Positions 1-12,952 of a stretch of DNA of 64,000 bases are shown one piece after another (the first letter of the stretch is position 1; each line of letters starts with the position of its first letter). The DNA is from Vicia villosa (Eukaryota; Streptophyta; Magnoliopsida; Fabales; Fabaceae), in assembly GCF_029867415.1 (NCBI RefSeq), contig NC_081185.1:29092245-29156244 (forward strand), written 5' to 3'. The translations under genes and the position numbers were made by a program. The notes under the pieces were generated by a model, which saw nothing but the letters and a program-made list of their open reading frames with translations, was not told the DNA's origin and ran no database searches.

Positions 1-599
1 AATGCAGTCACCATTGGACCCCATCTTCTAGGTAAGCTTCTGATAATCTTCTTTACATGATCAGCCTTGGTGTAGCCTTTATCCAGAACTCTTAATCCAG
101 CAGTTAGCATTTGAAATCTTGAGAACATCTTCTCAATGTTTTCATCATCCTCCATCTTGAAGGCTTCATATTTCTGGATTAGAGCAAGAGCATTAGTCTC
201 CTTGACTTGAGCATTTCCCTCATGGGTCATTTTCAATGACTCATATATATCATAGGCCATTTCCCTGTTAGATATCTTCTCATACTCAGCATGAGAGATA
301 GCATTCAACAAAACAGTTCTACATTTATGATGATTCTTGAAAAGCTTCTTCTGATCATCATCCATTTCTTGCCTCGTAAGCTTTACGCGACTAGCTTTCA
401 CTGGATGTTTGTAACCATCCATCAAAATATCCCATAGTTCACCATCTAGACCAAGAAAGTAACTTTCCAGTTTATCTTTCCAGTATTCAAAGTTTTCACC
501 ATCAAATACTGGTGGTCTAGTATAACCATTGTTACCATTGTATTGCTCAGCAGAGCCCGATGTAGATGCAGGTGGATCTGTTGAAATTTCACCAGCCAT
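1..599 (-). CDS. copia gag polyprotein, N-terminal 199 residues (partial)
   Basis: The minus strand opens with ATG at 597-599 and stays open to position 1 with no stop, about 199 codons. The product starts MAGEISTDPPAST and contains a YWKDKLESYF segment typical of the UBN2-type gag domain of plant copia elements, followed by a charged helical region (for example EDDENIEKMFSRF). The start follows the primer site by about 75 bases, as expected for the first gag methionine. The zinc knuckle and pol would lie beyond the left edge. The intact frame suggests a fairly young copy, but only a fragment is visible. Confidence 0.8.
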   Translation of the reverse strand, partial: MAGEISTDPPASTSGSAEQYNGNNGYTRPPVFDGENFEYWKDKLESYFLGLDGELWDILMDGYKHPVKASRVKLTRQEMDDDQKKLFKNHHKCRTVLLNAISHAEYEKISNREMAYDIYESLKMTHEGNAQVKETNALALIQKYEAFKMEDDENIEKMFSRFQMLTAGLRVLDKGYTKADHVKKIIRSLPRRWGPMVTA

Positions 600-671
600 C
601 TTTTACTGAAGCGTTTTTCTCTTCCTGAATCTTTTCTAAACACGGTTAAGTGCTTGCACCTTAAAACCGGC

Positions 672-683
672 GCTCTGATGCCA
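672..683 (-). other. primer binding site, initiator-Met tRNA type
   Basis: The minus strand reads TGGCATCAGAGC two bases after the LTR end. This matches the usual copia initiator-methionine site TGGTATCAGAGC with one change. Confidence 0.75.
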
Positions 684-685
684 AT

Positions 686-1902
686 TGAAGGATATAAAAA
701 CACTTAGAAAGGGGGGGTTTGAATAAGTGTAGTCTTAAAAACTTGAACGATAAAAACAAATTGCACAGTTATTTTTATCCTGGTTCGTTGTTAACTAAAC
801 TACTCCAGTCCACCCCCACGGAGTGATTTACTTCACCTAAGGATTTAATCCACTAATTGAAACAGATTACAATGGTTTTCCACTTAGCCCACGACTAAGT
901 CTTCTAGAGTATCCTGATCACAACCTGATCATTCTAGGAATAAATGCTTAGACACAAGCTAAGACTTTCTTAGAGTATCCTGACCACCACGTGATCACTC
1001 TAATTACAACTGCTTAGACACAAGCTAAGACTTCCTAGAGTATCCTGATCAACACTTGATCACTCTAATTACTTACAAATTAATGTAATCATATTCTAAG
1101 AGTATTACAAATGCTTCTGAAAAGCTATAATCACAACAGTGATATTTCTCTTAACGTTTAAGCTTAATCTCACTAATATATTACAACAGCAATGTAGTGA
1201 GCTTTGATGAAGATGAAGTTTCTGAGCTTTGAGTTGAACAACGTTTCAGCAAGTTATTCAGAATAAGTTTGTTCACAATTCGTTAACCTTGCTTCTCATC
1301 AGAACTTCATATTTATAGGCGTTTGAGAAGATGACCGTTGGGAGCATTTAATGCTTTGCGTGTTCCGTACAACATTGCATTTAATGTTTCACGCTTTTGT
1401 CAACTACCTCGAGCCTTGTTCACGCTGTGTCTACTGACGTTGCCTTTAATAGCTTCCAACGTTCCTTTTGTCAGTCAGCATAGCCTGCCACCTGTACTTT
1501 CTTCTGATCTGATGTTTGTGTATACAACGTTTGAATATCATCAGAGTCAAACAGCTTGGTGCATAGCAACTTCTTGTCTTCTGACCTTGAAGTGCTTCTG
1601 AGCGTGATACCATGAGAACTTCAGTGCTTCTGCTTCTGATCTCAAGTTCTTCTGATGCTTCCATAGACCCATGTTCTGATTCTGCCTTGACCGTCTTCTG
1701 ATGTCTTGCCAGACCATGTTCTGATGTTGCATGCTGAACCTTCTGAGACAAAGCTTCTGAGCGCTGATTTGTGCATACTCTTTATATATTTCCTGAAAAG
1801 GAAATTGCAATGTATTAGAGTACCACATTATCTCACACAAAATTCATATCCTTGTTATCATCAAAACTAAGAATATTGATCAGAACAAATCTTGTTCTAA
1901 CA
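686..1902 (-). repeat. 5' LTR of the left copia element (about 1.2 kb)
   Basis: On the minus strand the LTR starts TGTTAGAACAAG near 1902 and ends with CA at 686-687, just before the primer site. The part at about 1585-1765 is rich in degenerate CTTCTGA repeats. Short reading frames here are incidental. The boundaries rest on the TG/CA ends and the adjacent primer site, because no second LTR is available for comparison. Confidence 0.7.
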
Positions 1903-2088
1903 TTATCCCCTCGATTTTAACAAAAATTGAGGTAAAATATACTTACCCCTCGACATTAGAAGAAAACATGAGTAATTTTTTTTAAAGATTTACATTGTAT
2001 ACCCAAAATATTTAACAAATCCAGATTCGTCATGGTTATTGTAATTCAAGATTTTGTTGCATATCTTAAATGCATTCAATTTTTAATC

Positions 2089-2532
2089 TGTGAGATATTG
2101 GATCGAACTCTAGTATGGTCGAAGGGTAACTTATTGGTTCCAGAGGATTAAGCATGAAGTCGAAGGTTGTTCACATGCTTTTGTAGAAGATGCTAGGGTT
2201 GTTAGCATGTTAAATTAGGTTTAGTGTTTAAACCCTAATTTGTTAAGTTAGCTTGTTTATTAAGTTGGCTTGTGTAATGGGCCTTGCTGAAAAAGCCCAT
2301 TAGTTAGTATGTTAGGTTTTATTATAAATAGCATACTAGTCTCTCATCATTGCTAAGCTGCAAATCCTAATTTAGGGTGAAAGAGGTTATTTGTTATTCT
2401 TGTAAACTTGCAATCTTGTTTTAAGAGAAAGTAAAAGAATAGCAGTTATAACCAATTCTTGTGTTCCTCTTCTTCCTTGTCCTTCATTCTTCCCTTGCAT
2501 TATACTTTGTTCTTGGTATTGAATTCACAACA
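2089..2532 (+). repeat. 5' LTR, 444 bp
   Basis: It begins TGTGAGATATTGG and ends TTGAATTCACAACA. A TATA-like stretch (TTATTATAAATAGC, about 2319-2332) lies upstream of the likely transcription start. It aligns end to end with the 3' LTR. Confidence 0.95.
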
Positions 2533-2557
2533 AATTGGTGCGGTGAGCGTGGAGAAG

Positions 2558-5500
2558 ATGCCTTCAACAATGTATGAGATTGAAAAATTCACCGGAGTGA
2601 ATGATTTCGGTCTGTGGCGCTTGAAGATGAAAGCCCTACTGGTTCAGTAGGGTTGTTTGGAAGCGTTGAAGGGAGAGGTAGCCATGAATGCAGAATTGAC
2701 GGCAGCGGAGAAGACGAATATGATCGAGAAAGCACACATCGCAATTTTGTTGAGCCTTGGTGATAAGGTTCTCCGGCAGGTATCAAAGGAGACGACGACA
2801 TCAGGGTTATGGGTGAAACTTGAAAGTTTGTATATGACCAAATCGCTGGTAAATCGACTCTACCTGAAGCAAGCTTTGTATTCATTCAAGATGGTTGAAG
2901 ACAAAGTGTTAGCTGAGTAGTTGGATATGTTCAACAAGCTGATTCTTGATCTTGAAAATATTGATGTAAAGATCGATGACGAAGATCATGCGTTGTTACT
3001 ATTGTGCGCTTTGCCTCGATCACATGCTCACTTCAAAGAAACTCTCCTGTATGGAAGGGAGTCCCTGACGTTTGAAGAAGTTCAATCAGCCTTGTATTCT
3101 AAGGACTTGAATGAACGAAAGGAGCATAAACCTTCGACTGTTGGTGAAGGTTTGGACGTTAAAGGAAAATTCTTGCGAAAGAATGGTAAGTTCGACAAGA
3201 AGGGCAAAAGCCAGTCGAAGTCTTACAGTGGCGAAGCATCTGGAATTCGATGCTATCATTGTAAGAAGGAGGGTCACACAAGAAAGGTGTGCCCTGAACG
3301 CCTGAAACATCATGGAGGTAAGGATAATGGCAATGCAACCATTGTTCAAGATGATTTCAAATCATCTGATGTTCTTGTGGTTTCAAGCAGTGACTCGAGA
3401 AGAGAGTGGATTATGGATTCAGGTTGCACTTGGTACATGACTCCAAACAAAGACTTGTTCGAGGAATTATGTGATCAACATGGTGGATCAATATTGCTGG
3501 GAAACAACAAGGCTTGCAAAATTGCAAGTGTTGGATCTGTGAGATTCAAGCTCCATGATGAGTCAATAAGGCTGTTGACTGAAGTCGGGTATGTTCCTAA
3601 TTTGAAGAAAAATCAGCTTTCTCTTGGTGAATTCGACAAGAAAGGATATGTTTTCCAAGGAGAGAAAAGTATCCTAAGAGTCATGAAGGGGTCGAAGGAA
3701 GTCTTGAGAGGCGTGATGAAACAAGGCTTATATACCCTTGAGGCTGAAGTTGTAAGTGGTTCGACAAATGTTGCATCCACGAAACCTTTGTCGAAGACAG
3801 AAATCTGGCACATGAGATTGGGCCATGTCAGTGAAAGAGGTCTGGTCGAATTAGGGAAACAAAATCTACTTGGTGGAGACAAAGTCGAAAAGCTGAAGTT
3901 TTGTGAACCCTGTGTACTTGGAAAATCTTGCAGAGTGAAGTTCAACAAAGGCAAACAAAGAATACATGGATCCCTTGACTATATCCATGCTGATCTTTGG
4001 GGGCCTGCAAGGTGTGCATCACATTCTGGAGCGAGGTATTTCCTATCCATAGTAGATGATTATTCCAGGAAATTATGAGTATTCATCCAGAAGACTAAGG
4101 ATGAAACTTTTGAGAATTTCAAAAGTTGGAAGACTCTGGTTGAAAATCAGACTGGCAGAAAGGTCAAGAGGTTGAGAACCGACAATGGCCTTGAATTTTG
4201 CAATGAGGCATTCGACAGTTTTTGTGCTGCCTCTGGTATTGCAAGGCATAAAACTACTACAGGTACTCCACAACAAAATGGTTTGGCTGAAAGGTTTAAT
4301 CGAACTATTTTGGAGAGAGTCAGATGTATGTTGACTAGTGCGGGGTTAAAGAAGGTGTTCTAGGCTGAGGCTGTTTCGACAGCAACATATCTGATAAACA
4401 GATGTCCTTCGACAGCGTTAGATATGAAGACACCTGAAGAAGTTTGGTCAGGACATCCACCAGATCTCGACAAACTGAGAGTATTTGGCTGCGTAGCCTA
4501 TGCTCACATTAGGCAAGACAAGGTCGAACCTAGAGCTCTGAAATGCATGTTCATGGGATACCCTGAAGGAGTCAAAGCTTATAGGCTATGGTGCCTAGAG
4601 CCAGGTCACAGGAGGTGTATCACCAGTCGAGATGTAGTTTTCAATGAAGCTGAAATGGCTTTTAAGAAAACTAATGATGTTGGTCGAAGTACATAAACAT
4701 CTGACGAAGAGCTGGAACAGGTAGAGATTCCTGTTGAGGTGGAGCATGTTGATGCTGAATTGCATATCCCAGATGAAGTCGAAGAAGAAGCAGAAGATGT
4801 TGAGGATGAGGAAACTGTCGATGACTATCTATTGTCGAGAGATAGGTCGAGAAGAGTCATCAAGGCACCTCAGAGACTTGGGTATGCAGATCTTATAGCT
4901 TATGCCTTAATCTCTACAAGTGAGATTCTAGACGAAGAACCTAGAGACTACAAGGAAGTTATGAGGAGTCGAAATAAGACTGAATGGTTGAAGGCCATGG
5001 ATGATGAGATGAAATCTCTTCATGATAATCACACTTGGGAACTGATCAAGAAACCTGCTGGGGCAAGGTTAGTCAGCTGTAAATGGATTTTCAAAGTTAA
5101 GGAAGGAATTGAAGGAGTGACGTCGAAAAGATACAAGGCAAGGTTGGTCGCAAGGGGTTTCACTCAGAAAGAAGGTGTCGACTTTAATGATGTGTTCTTT
5201 CCTGTTGTGAAGCATAGGTCCATTCGAATGTTGCTTGCCATGGTGGCACAGTTCGACCTTGAACTAGAACAGATGGATGTGAAGACTGCGTTCTTGTATG
5301 GTGATCTAGATGAAACAATCCTGATGAGGCAACCTGAAGGGTATGTCGAAAAGGGGAAGGAAGATTATGTGTGCAAGCTAAAGAGATCTTTATGTGGGCT
5401 GAAACAATCTCCTCGACAGTGAAATAGGAGATTCGACAAGTTCATGGCACGCATAAGTTTCACTAGAAGTCAGTTCGACCACTGTGTTTACTTCAGATTT

Positions 5501-6517
5501 TGACTTGGTAATTCATTTGTTATTTTGATGCTTTATGTGGATGATATTCTCATAGCAAGCAACAATGTCGAAGATGTGACGAGGGTAAAGGCTTAACTCA
5601 ATAAGGAGTTCGATATGAAGGATTTGGGAACTGCTTCTAGGATTCTTGGAATGGACATTCGAAGAGATAGAAAGAAGTCAAAGTTATGCTTATCTCAAGA
5701 GGCATACCTACGGAAGATTCTTGAAAAGTTTGGTATGTCGAATTCGAAGCCAGTTGTGACTCCAACAAACCCTCGATTCAAGTTGAGTATTGATCAGTGT
5801 CCCAGTACTGATGTCAAAAGAGCCTATATGAATAGCATCCCATATGCTAATATAGTTGGTTCTTTGATGTATGCTATGGTCTGTACTAGACCCGATATAG
5901 CATATGCAGTAAGTCTTGTAAGCAGGTACATGGCGAATCCTGGAAAGGCTCACTGGAAAGCATTGAAGTGGATTTTAAGGTACATAAATGGGTCTCTGAA
6001 TAGAGTCTTAATTTATCGTGGAGCCTTGGGTGAAGATAGTAAAGCAGCAATCGAAGGATATGTCGACTCTGATTATGCAGGTTGTATGGATTCTAGAAAA
6101 TCTATTTCTGGATATGTTTTCACTATGTTTGGCACAACAATTAGTTGGAAAGCAACACTTCAGAAGGCTGTTGCTCTATCAACCACTGAAGCAGAATATA
6201 TTGCTCTCACTGAAGCTGTGAAAGAAGCATTGTGGCTTGAAGGTTTTGCAAAGGAGCTGAAACTTCAAGGTCAAGGTATCATTGTTAAATGTGATAGTCA
6301 AAGTGCAATACACCTGTCGAAGAATTCAGCCTATCATGAGCGAACTAAGCACATTGATGTGAGGCTGCATTTCGTCAGAGGAGTAATCGAGCGTGGAGAA
6401 GTCCAAGTGCTGAAGGTTTCGACTGAAGACAATGCTGCTGATATGATCACCAAGACATTGCCGAGTTACAAGTTTTTCCACTGTATGCAGTTGATAAAGC
6501 TGCATGAAGAAAGCTAG
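2558..6517 (+). pseudogene. copia gag-pol polyprotein, inactivated by in-frame stops
   Basis: One frame of about 1,320 codons runs from ATG 2558 to the stop at 6515-6517 with no frameshift. It is broken by eight stop codons ending near 2650, 2920, 4078, 4363, 4696, 5422, 5504 and 5596. Domains in order: gag with a CCHC knuckle (CYHCKKEGHTRKVC, residues about 232-245); aspartic protease with D-S-G at about 287; GAG-pre-integrase with an H/C motif; integrase with D479, D542 and E578 (D-x62-D-x35-E); reverse transcriptase with YVDD at about 993-996; RNase H ending in a typical STTEAEY / [15 protein letters not shown] region. Catalytic residues remain visible, so decay is recent and mostly nonsense. 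Without suppression the copy cannot make a full polyprotein. Confidence 0.93.
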
Positions 6518-6560
6518 TTTGTTCCCTTGATGTTGTAGAGTTAGATCTAAGGTGGAGATT

Positions 6561-7004
6561 TGTGAGATATTGGATCTAACTCTAGTATGGTCGAAGGGTA
6601 GCTTATTGGTTCGACAGGATTAAGCATGAAGTCGAAGGTCGTTCACATGCTTGTGTCGAAGATGCTAGGGTTGTTAGCATGTTAAATTAGGTTTAGTGTT
6701 TAAACCCTAATTTGTTAAGTTAGCTTGCTTATTAAGTTGGCTTGTGTAATGGGCCTTGCTGAAAAAGCCCATTAGTTAGTATGTTAGGTTTTATTATAAA
6801 TAGCATACTAGTCTCTCATCATTGCTAAGCTGCAAATCCTAATTTAGGGTGAGAGAGGTTATTTGTTATTCTTGTAAACTTGTAATCTTGTTTTAAGAGA
6901 AAGTAAAAGAATAGCAGTTATAACCAATTCTTGTGTTCCTCTTCTTCCTCGTCCTTCATTCTTCCCTTGCATTATACTTTGTTCTTGGTATTGAATTCAC
7001 AACA
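6561..7004 (+). repeat. 3' LTR, 444 bp
   Basis: Same length and ends as the 5' LTR. The roughly 11 differences are concentrated in the first 120 bp. It is followed at once by the TAATC duplication. Confidence 0.95.
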
Positions 7005-8457
<1,453 letters not shown>

Positions 8458-8815
8458 CACCATAAATTACAACATTAGCCATGATTGTAATAGTAATAGT
8501 CTTTCTATTTCAGGTTGTACTCCATTTCATATTTTCGTGGTTTGTAAAACTGTTGAATTCTTTAAAATATACTTTGTTTGTGAAAGTTCACCTTGTAGTC
8601 CTAACAAGCTCATAAGATGGTAATTTTTAAGGTGTAAGAGAAGCACTATGGAACAAAATGAGGCTCCATCCAATTTTTAAACTGGGAATGCCAAAATTGA
8701 TATCTTCACTGTAATTGTATACAGGAGATATTTTGAAACCCTTAATGGTCGTGAGAGGAAAACGGAATATACAAAGTCCATAAAATCATTATTTATGGCT
8801 GTAAAAAGCTACAAT

Positions 8816-9345
8816 TTGGAGAGAGGTGTTGATATTTTGGTTGTAACTCTAGAGTGTTTGGTGGATGTGATTGAGAGAGAAAGGATTTCTTTGAATAAGA
8901 TTAAATATCTTTCTTTGGATGAAGTTGATCTGAAGTTGGACATGGGTTTTGAGCATTAGATTCGCAATATTGTTTAGCAAATGCACATGCCTCCTTCGGG
9001 TGCTAGACGGACATTGCTTTTGTGAAACTTTGTGTTCCTGGCTGTTAGAAGGGTTTTGGTCCAAGCACTAAACTAATTGTACAGAAAGTTGAATTTGTAC
9101 AACATATGGAGAAAAGAAATTATCTTGTGCGTCTTCTTCGATGCAATGTTTTCAATGGGAAGGTAATAATGCAATGTAAATCTACAATTATTGTAGCTAC
9201 TGTACCACATGTTTTTGAAGTATTATGTATTAGATAGTTTATGCAATGTAGCTAGCTTTAACTCTTATATTTATTTAAACAAAGAAAGGAGCAAAGAAAG
9301 GAGCAGGTGCTTTAGAAAGTTGCTTTTGCAAAGTGGGTTTTCCAT
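8816..9345 (+). pseudogene. DEAD-box RNA helicase fragment, copy A
   Basis: The first exon fragment (8816-9162) reads LERGVDILV..., then [25 protein letters not shown], MHMPPSGARRTLLL and, after a frame change, FGPSTKLIVQKVEFV. This order matches the motif Ib to motif III region of DED1/DDX3-type plant helicases, which unwind RNA duplexes in an ATP-dependent way. The GRL motif is lost, DEAD has become DEVD, and there are two stops and a frameshift. A GT splice donor follows at 9163, and a second exon fragment (about 9277-9345, TKKGAGALES...) lies after an intron. Intron retention shows a genomic rather than retrotransposed origin. A 12-14 base tandem repeat (AAAGAAAGGAGC twice) is specific to this copy. 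Confidence 0.8.
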
Positions 9346-10344
9346 CTATTGCAAGTATGTTGTGTAAATTTAGGTAGTTTTCATTTCAACAAAAAAATTG
9401 GTTTATTTCAAACAAGTTGGCTGTGCCGAGTGGTTTTTCCAAAAACACTCATATTTTTCCATTTTGTGTTGGCAATACAACGAGCCCATAATTCATACAT
9501 TTCTTCAAGATTATGGGGTTCAACCATATTCTCATTTATCATCACACACCTTTTGTAAGATTATTTAAATGAGGAAAATGGAACGAATAAAAAGATACAA
9601 GACAATACATGTGTGTGGTGTGGTATTGCCTAAATTTTCTACGGGGTGACGAAACAAACAATACAAGAGTTGAAATATGAAGAAACATGACGATGTTGAG
9701 CTGTTACCTTTGATATTAGGGAGGAAAGGGGTTGGTATGGTTTGGATCCTCGCACCAACATCCATCATAATTCTGTTAAAATATCAACACCATGTTGTCC
9801 AAGCACATACATATATGTGTTTTTTCTTTGTTGATATTGTTCCAATACCTTAAGAGTGATATTTGAGAAGTTTGTGTATTTAAAAAAATATAATTATTGT
9901 TAATTATTAGTGTAGAATTTCTTAGTCTAATTCCAAACTGATTTATGATGTATAAGGAGCTCTAATGGAGGATACTTGGACATTATTATTTTAATGGAAG
10001 AGTTTGGTGTTGATGTAAGTGAGTTTTTTAGTAGATAAAGGTGTTTTCTTGCTGTTCTGGAGGAAGGTGTTGTATTTTTAAGGTATAGTATATGATTTGA
10101 AGTGTTTCTCTGTTGTATCATGTGATGGAAAGTTTAGTTTTGGTCTAAGTGATGTGTTCTCTGTAATACACATTGTTATTTGAGTTATTTTATTATTTTG
10201 TGTTAAAATGGTGTTGTAACTTATATTCATTCGTATTGTTACTTGTTATTTGATAATTTATGAATGACTAAACATAGGTAATGTTGTCCTCTATATGTAT
10301 ATATGTGTAGTATGATTCAATAAAAATCTTTAAAAAGTGAACCA
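9346..10344. other. non-coding part of duplication copy A
   Basis: Mostly shared with 16043-16640 of copy B, with an extra stretch at about 9935-10344 not seen there. No gene was recognised. The minus-strand reading frames of 60-70 residues are short and not clearly conserved. Confidence 0.5.
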
Positions 10345-10680
10345 ACTAAACCAATCCAAACTGTATTGATTTGGTTTGCTTTGATTTAATTTTATTTTTA
10401 AAAGGCAACCAAAGCAAACCGAACCACATATTTTTTCTTTTGTGATTCAGATGATTTTTACCATAAAAACTGCACAAACCGCATTGTGAACGCCTTAATT
10501 GAGTGTAATCCAGTTTGGAATATAGTTGATTTTAGGAGTGTTCGCAGTGCGGTTTAGATTGTTTTGATGCTAAAGTCATCTGAACCGTAAGAAAAAATAT
10601 GCGGTTTTGTTTGGTTCAGTTGGACTTGAGAAGTAAAACCAAACCAAATCAAACTAATGCGGTTTGAATTGGACTTGATC
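10345..10680. repeat. imperfect inverted repeat rich in CGGTTT/AAACCG (MITE-like)
   Basis: The left arm at about 10345-10495 and the right arm at about 10535-10680 are reverse complements with mismatches. Both contain GGTTTGGTTT-type strings and a CCACATATTTTTTCTT / AAGAAAAAATATGCGG pair. The two arms could form a long hairpin. Copy B keeps only the right arm, at about 16685-16780. Confidence 0.65.
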
Positions 10681-11708
10681 AAGTGCTTCATTTTTTTTTA
10701 ATAAATTTCTTATTGAGGCACACATATACATATTGAGGTTAACATATTTTTATGTTTAATTATTCATACATTATCATAAAATAAATTTATAAGTGTCAAA
10801 ATAAATTTACAATTTGATACAAAAATATGAACCGTATCTTACAAACTTTATCTTAAGTCTAAAGGACAAAATACATGAAATTGCTTTCTTAAATAAATTT
10901 TAAAAAAATATATTGAGAAGTTATGAGTAAGTTTGTGCATGCGATTATGCTAACCTAATAATATAAATAAAAATAAAAATTAATATATAATAATTTTACT
11001 TCATATAGAAATAATAGTATTTATAAATAAATATTATTTTGTTTAACTAATAGAATAAGTATGTTATATGAGAATATGAAAATGAATTTGAACCATTAAA
11101 TTTTTTAAAAAAGAATATAAAAAAATGACATATAATCTCCACCATTTATTTTAAAATCTAATAGTTAAGATTCATTCTCACATTCTCATATAATTTACTC
11201 ATCCTCACTAGATATGTCATATATATTAGGTATTTAAGAGCTTAACAATCCCTTTTTTTTATATAAAATTAATGTTTTAAAATATTTTTTTATACAGAAA
11301 TTATTGAATAAAATTACATGAAAAATAGGAGGTATAACCTAGCAGGGTCCACGTCACTCAAAATGTGCTACATATCTTTTAAAAATTACACATCATCACA
11401 TATTAAGAAAAAAATAAAGAGATTAAAATTATTTTAAAATAAAATAAAGGCACTGATTTCGTAATTTTAATATAATAGAAAGAACAAAACTGTAATTTAG
11501 TCTAATTTACAAAAACTTATTTATTCAAAATTTTAAATTACATATGTTTGACTGACTTTTAAATATTTATAAAAAAATTAACTTTTGAATTTAGATATCT
11601 AACTTTTTAACTTTTATAAAAACTTTCTTAAATATATTATATCTTTTTACCTTAATTTATGTTTTATATAAATTTTCTTAAATATATTATATCTTTTTTA
11701 CAAAATTT

Positions 11709-11711
<3 letters not shown>

Positions 11712-11806
<95 letters not shown>

Positions 11807-11807
11807 A
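11712..11807. repeat. (TA)n followed by (TG)n, promoter-proximal
   Basis: About 76 bp of TA then 20 bp of TG, ending about 47 bp before the peptide gene start. The same arrangement, without the long TG run, precedes the second gene copy. Confidence 0.95.
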
Positions 11808-11853
11808 TTCTGTGAGTTGATATTGTGTATTTGAGTCTATTGAAGTTTATATT

Positions 11854-12283
11854 ATGATGAAGCTAGGAAAAGTTCTCCTAATGGTTTGTGTTTTGTTTGC
11901 TTTCTTTAGCCACACTTACGGATCTCCTACACCTATTAGAGGTACACCTTTAATAACTTAATATTATTGGTTGTTGTTGTAATCATTTGTAATTCTAAAT
12001 ATCATTCATAATTATTTCAAAAGAGGGTACATAGGCTACATTCTCAATTAAATTTATTGTTTAATGATTTAATCATGTTTCTGTTTTCTATAATGTGGCA
12101 GATGATGAAGTCTCCTTTTGTCTTAAGAGTTTGGATGTGGCAGGACAGTGTAGTGATATTCGGACCTGTGGGGAAGTATTCAATGATGTATATGGAGCAA
12201 GTGGCATGGCTCATCAATGTAACTGTCAAAATCTTACGCAAAATACGCGTCGTTGTTCATGTTTGGTTAATATAAAATGTTAA
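11854..12283 (+). CDS. small secreted eight-cysteine peptide, copy A (two exons)
   Basis: Exon 1 is 11854-11941 and exon 2 is 12102-12283, with a GT...AG intron of 160 bp (phase 1). The product has 89 residues. Residues 1-23 form a signal peptide (start MMKLGKVLLM, hydrophobic core, small residues TYG before the cut). The mature part of about 66 residues has eight cysteines at 36, 46, 52, 69, 71, 81, 83 and 89, spacing C-x9-C-x5-C-x16-C-x-C-x9-C-x-C-x5-C. Two C-x-C pairs and eight cysteines are not the usual nodule NCR (four or six) or defensin layout. The pattern recalls the ESF1/MEG/PCP-B reproductive peptides, but that is inference. It probably acts outside the cell as a folded signal or antimicrobial peptide. 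The coding sequence is intact. I start at the first of two adjacent ATG codons. Confidence 0.85.
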
Positions 12284-12442
12284 AAATAGGGCTTACCAAA
12301 AAAAAAAAAGAAGTTAAAAATAGGAAGATACAAGTCATTTTGGCAATGAAATAAAATAAATAGTTATTTACTATATATTATTATCAGTAATAAATATATT
12401 TTTAAACAAAAATAAGTTTAATTAAAAATTTATGGCTCTGAT

Positions 12443-12952
12443 CTAGGGATGATAAAACGGGTCGTGGCCCGTCGGGCAGGCCGCACACCCGGCCATAATT
12501 GGCGAGTTGGGTTGACATTTTATGTCAGCCGTCCGTCATAGTCCGCCCCGTCAAAATCCGCCGCCCGCCATAGCCGCCGTCCGCTAAAATCCGCAGCTCC
12601 GTCAAAATCTGCTATTTTTAAAGTTAATTCTATTAATTCTAATTCTTAATGGTTTTATTTTATGAATTTATTTGTGAATATGTACAATATTTTTAAGTAA
12701 AATTTGTTAATAAATGTTTTATAAAAAATTATTTTATAAACAATGTGAAAAATTTAATTAAAATCTAAAAAAATTTATTAAAAAAAATGAAAAATAATAA
12801 ATAAAAAAAGGCGGGCAAGCCCGTCTTCTGATAACCCGTCTCCTTGACGGGGCGGGTTAGGTTTTTATGCCCATTTCAATTTGCGGACTTTCCCGCCCCG
12901 CCATTTTTAGTGGACATATAGCGGGACGGGGCGCCCACTTTGCCACCCTTAG
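12443..12952. mobile_element. GC-rich MITE, 510 bp, probably hAT-type non-autonomous
   Basis: The left end CTAGGGATGATAAAACGGG and the reverse complement of the right end, CTAAGGGTGGCAAAGTGGG, form imperfect terminal inverted repeats. TCTGAT at 12437-12442 is repeated at 12953-12958. Internal CCCGCC-rich arms flank an AT-rich centre. There is no coding sequence. If the ends are read as TAGGG...CCTTA, the flanks give 8-bp duplications with two mismatches, as for hAT elements. Confidence 0.75.

Larger units (their letters stand above)
1..1902 (-). mobile_element. Ty1/copia retrotransposon, 5' end only (LTR, primer site, start of gag)
   Basis: Reading on the minus strand there is an LTR (686-1902), a primer binding site directly after it, then a gag reading frame that runs off the left edge. 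This is the canonical 5' order of a copia element. No second LTR is present, so the element continues to the left of the window and its target duplication cannot be checked. Confidence 0.85.
2089..7004 (+). mobile_element. complete Ty1/copia retrotransposon (4,916 bp) with TAATC target duplication
   Basis: Two 444-bp LTRs (2089-2532 and 6561-7004) flank a single gag-pol frame. The 5-bp sequence TAATC at 2084-2088 is repeated at 7005-7009, a textbook target-site duplication. A purine-rich tract (AAGGTGGAGATT, about 6549-6560) lies directly before the 3' LTR. By eye the two LTRs differ at about 11 of 444 positions and have no length change, so insertion was moderately recent. The primer-site region after the 5' LTR reads AATTGGTGCGGTGAGCG, a poor match to the usual initiator-Met site. 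The order protease, integrase, RT, RNase H is that of copia, and the gag and pol sequence recalls the Tork/Tnt1 clade. Confidence 0.95.
8477..12725. repeat. segmental duplication, copy A
   Basis: This block is co-linear with 15182-19542. Shared parts are the helicase remnant, the CGGTTT-rich repeat, a MITE arm, a (TA)n run, the cysteine-rich peptide gene and the left part of a GC-rich MITE. Matching landmarks are offset by about 6.7 to 6.85 kb because of indels. Copy A has an extra stretch at about 9935-10535 and lacks the 215-bp MITE found in copy B at 17851-18069. Confidence 0.9.

Noticed and set aside
11854..12283. Calling the peptide a nodule NCR gene
   Set aside because: Eight cysteines and two C-x-C pairs do not fit the four- or six-cysteine NCR pattern; I leave the family open.
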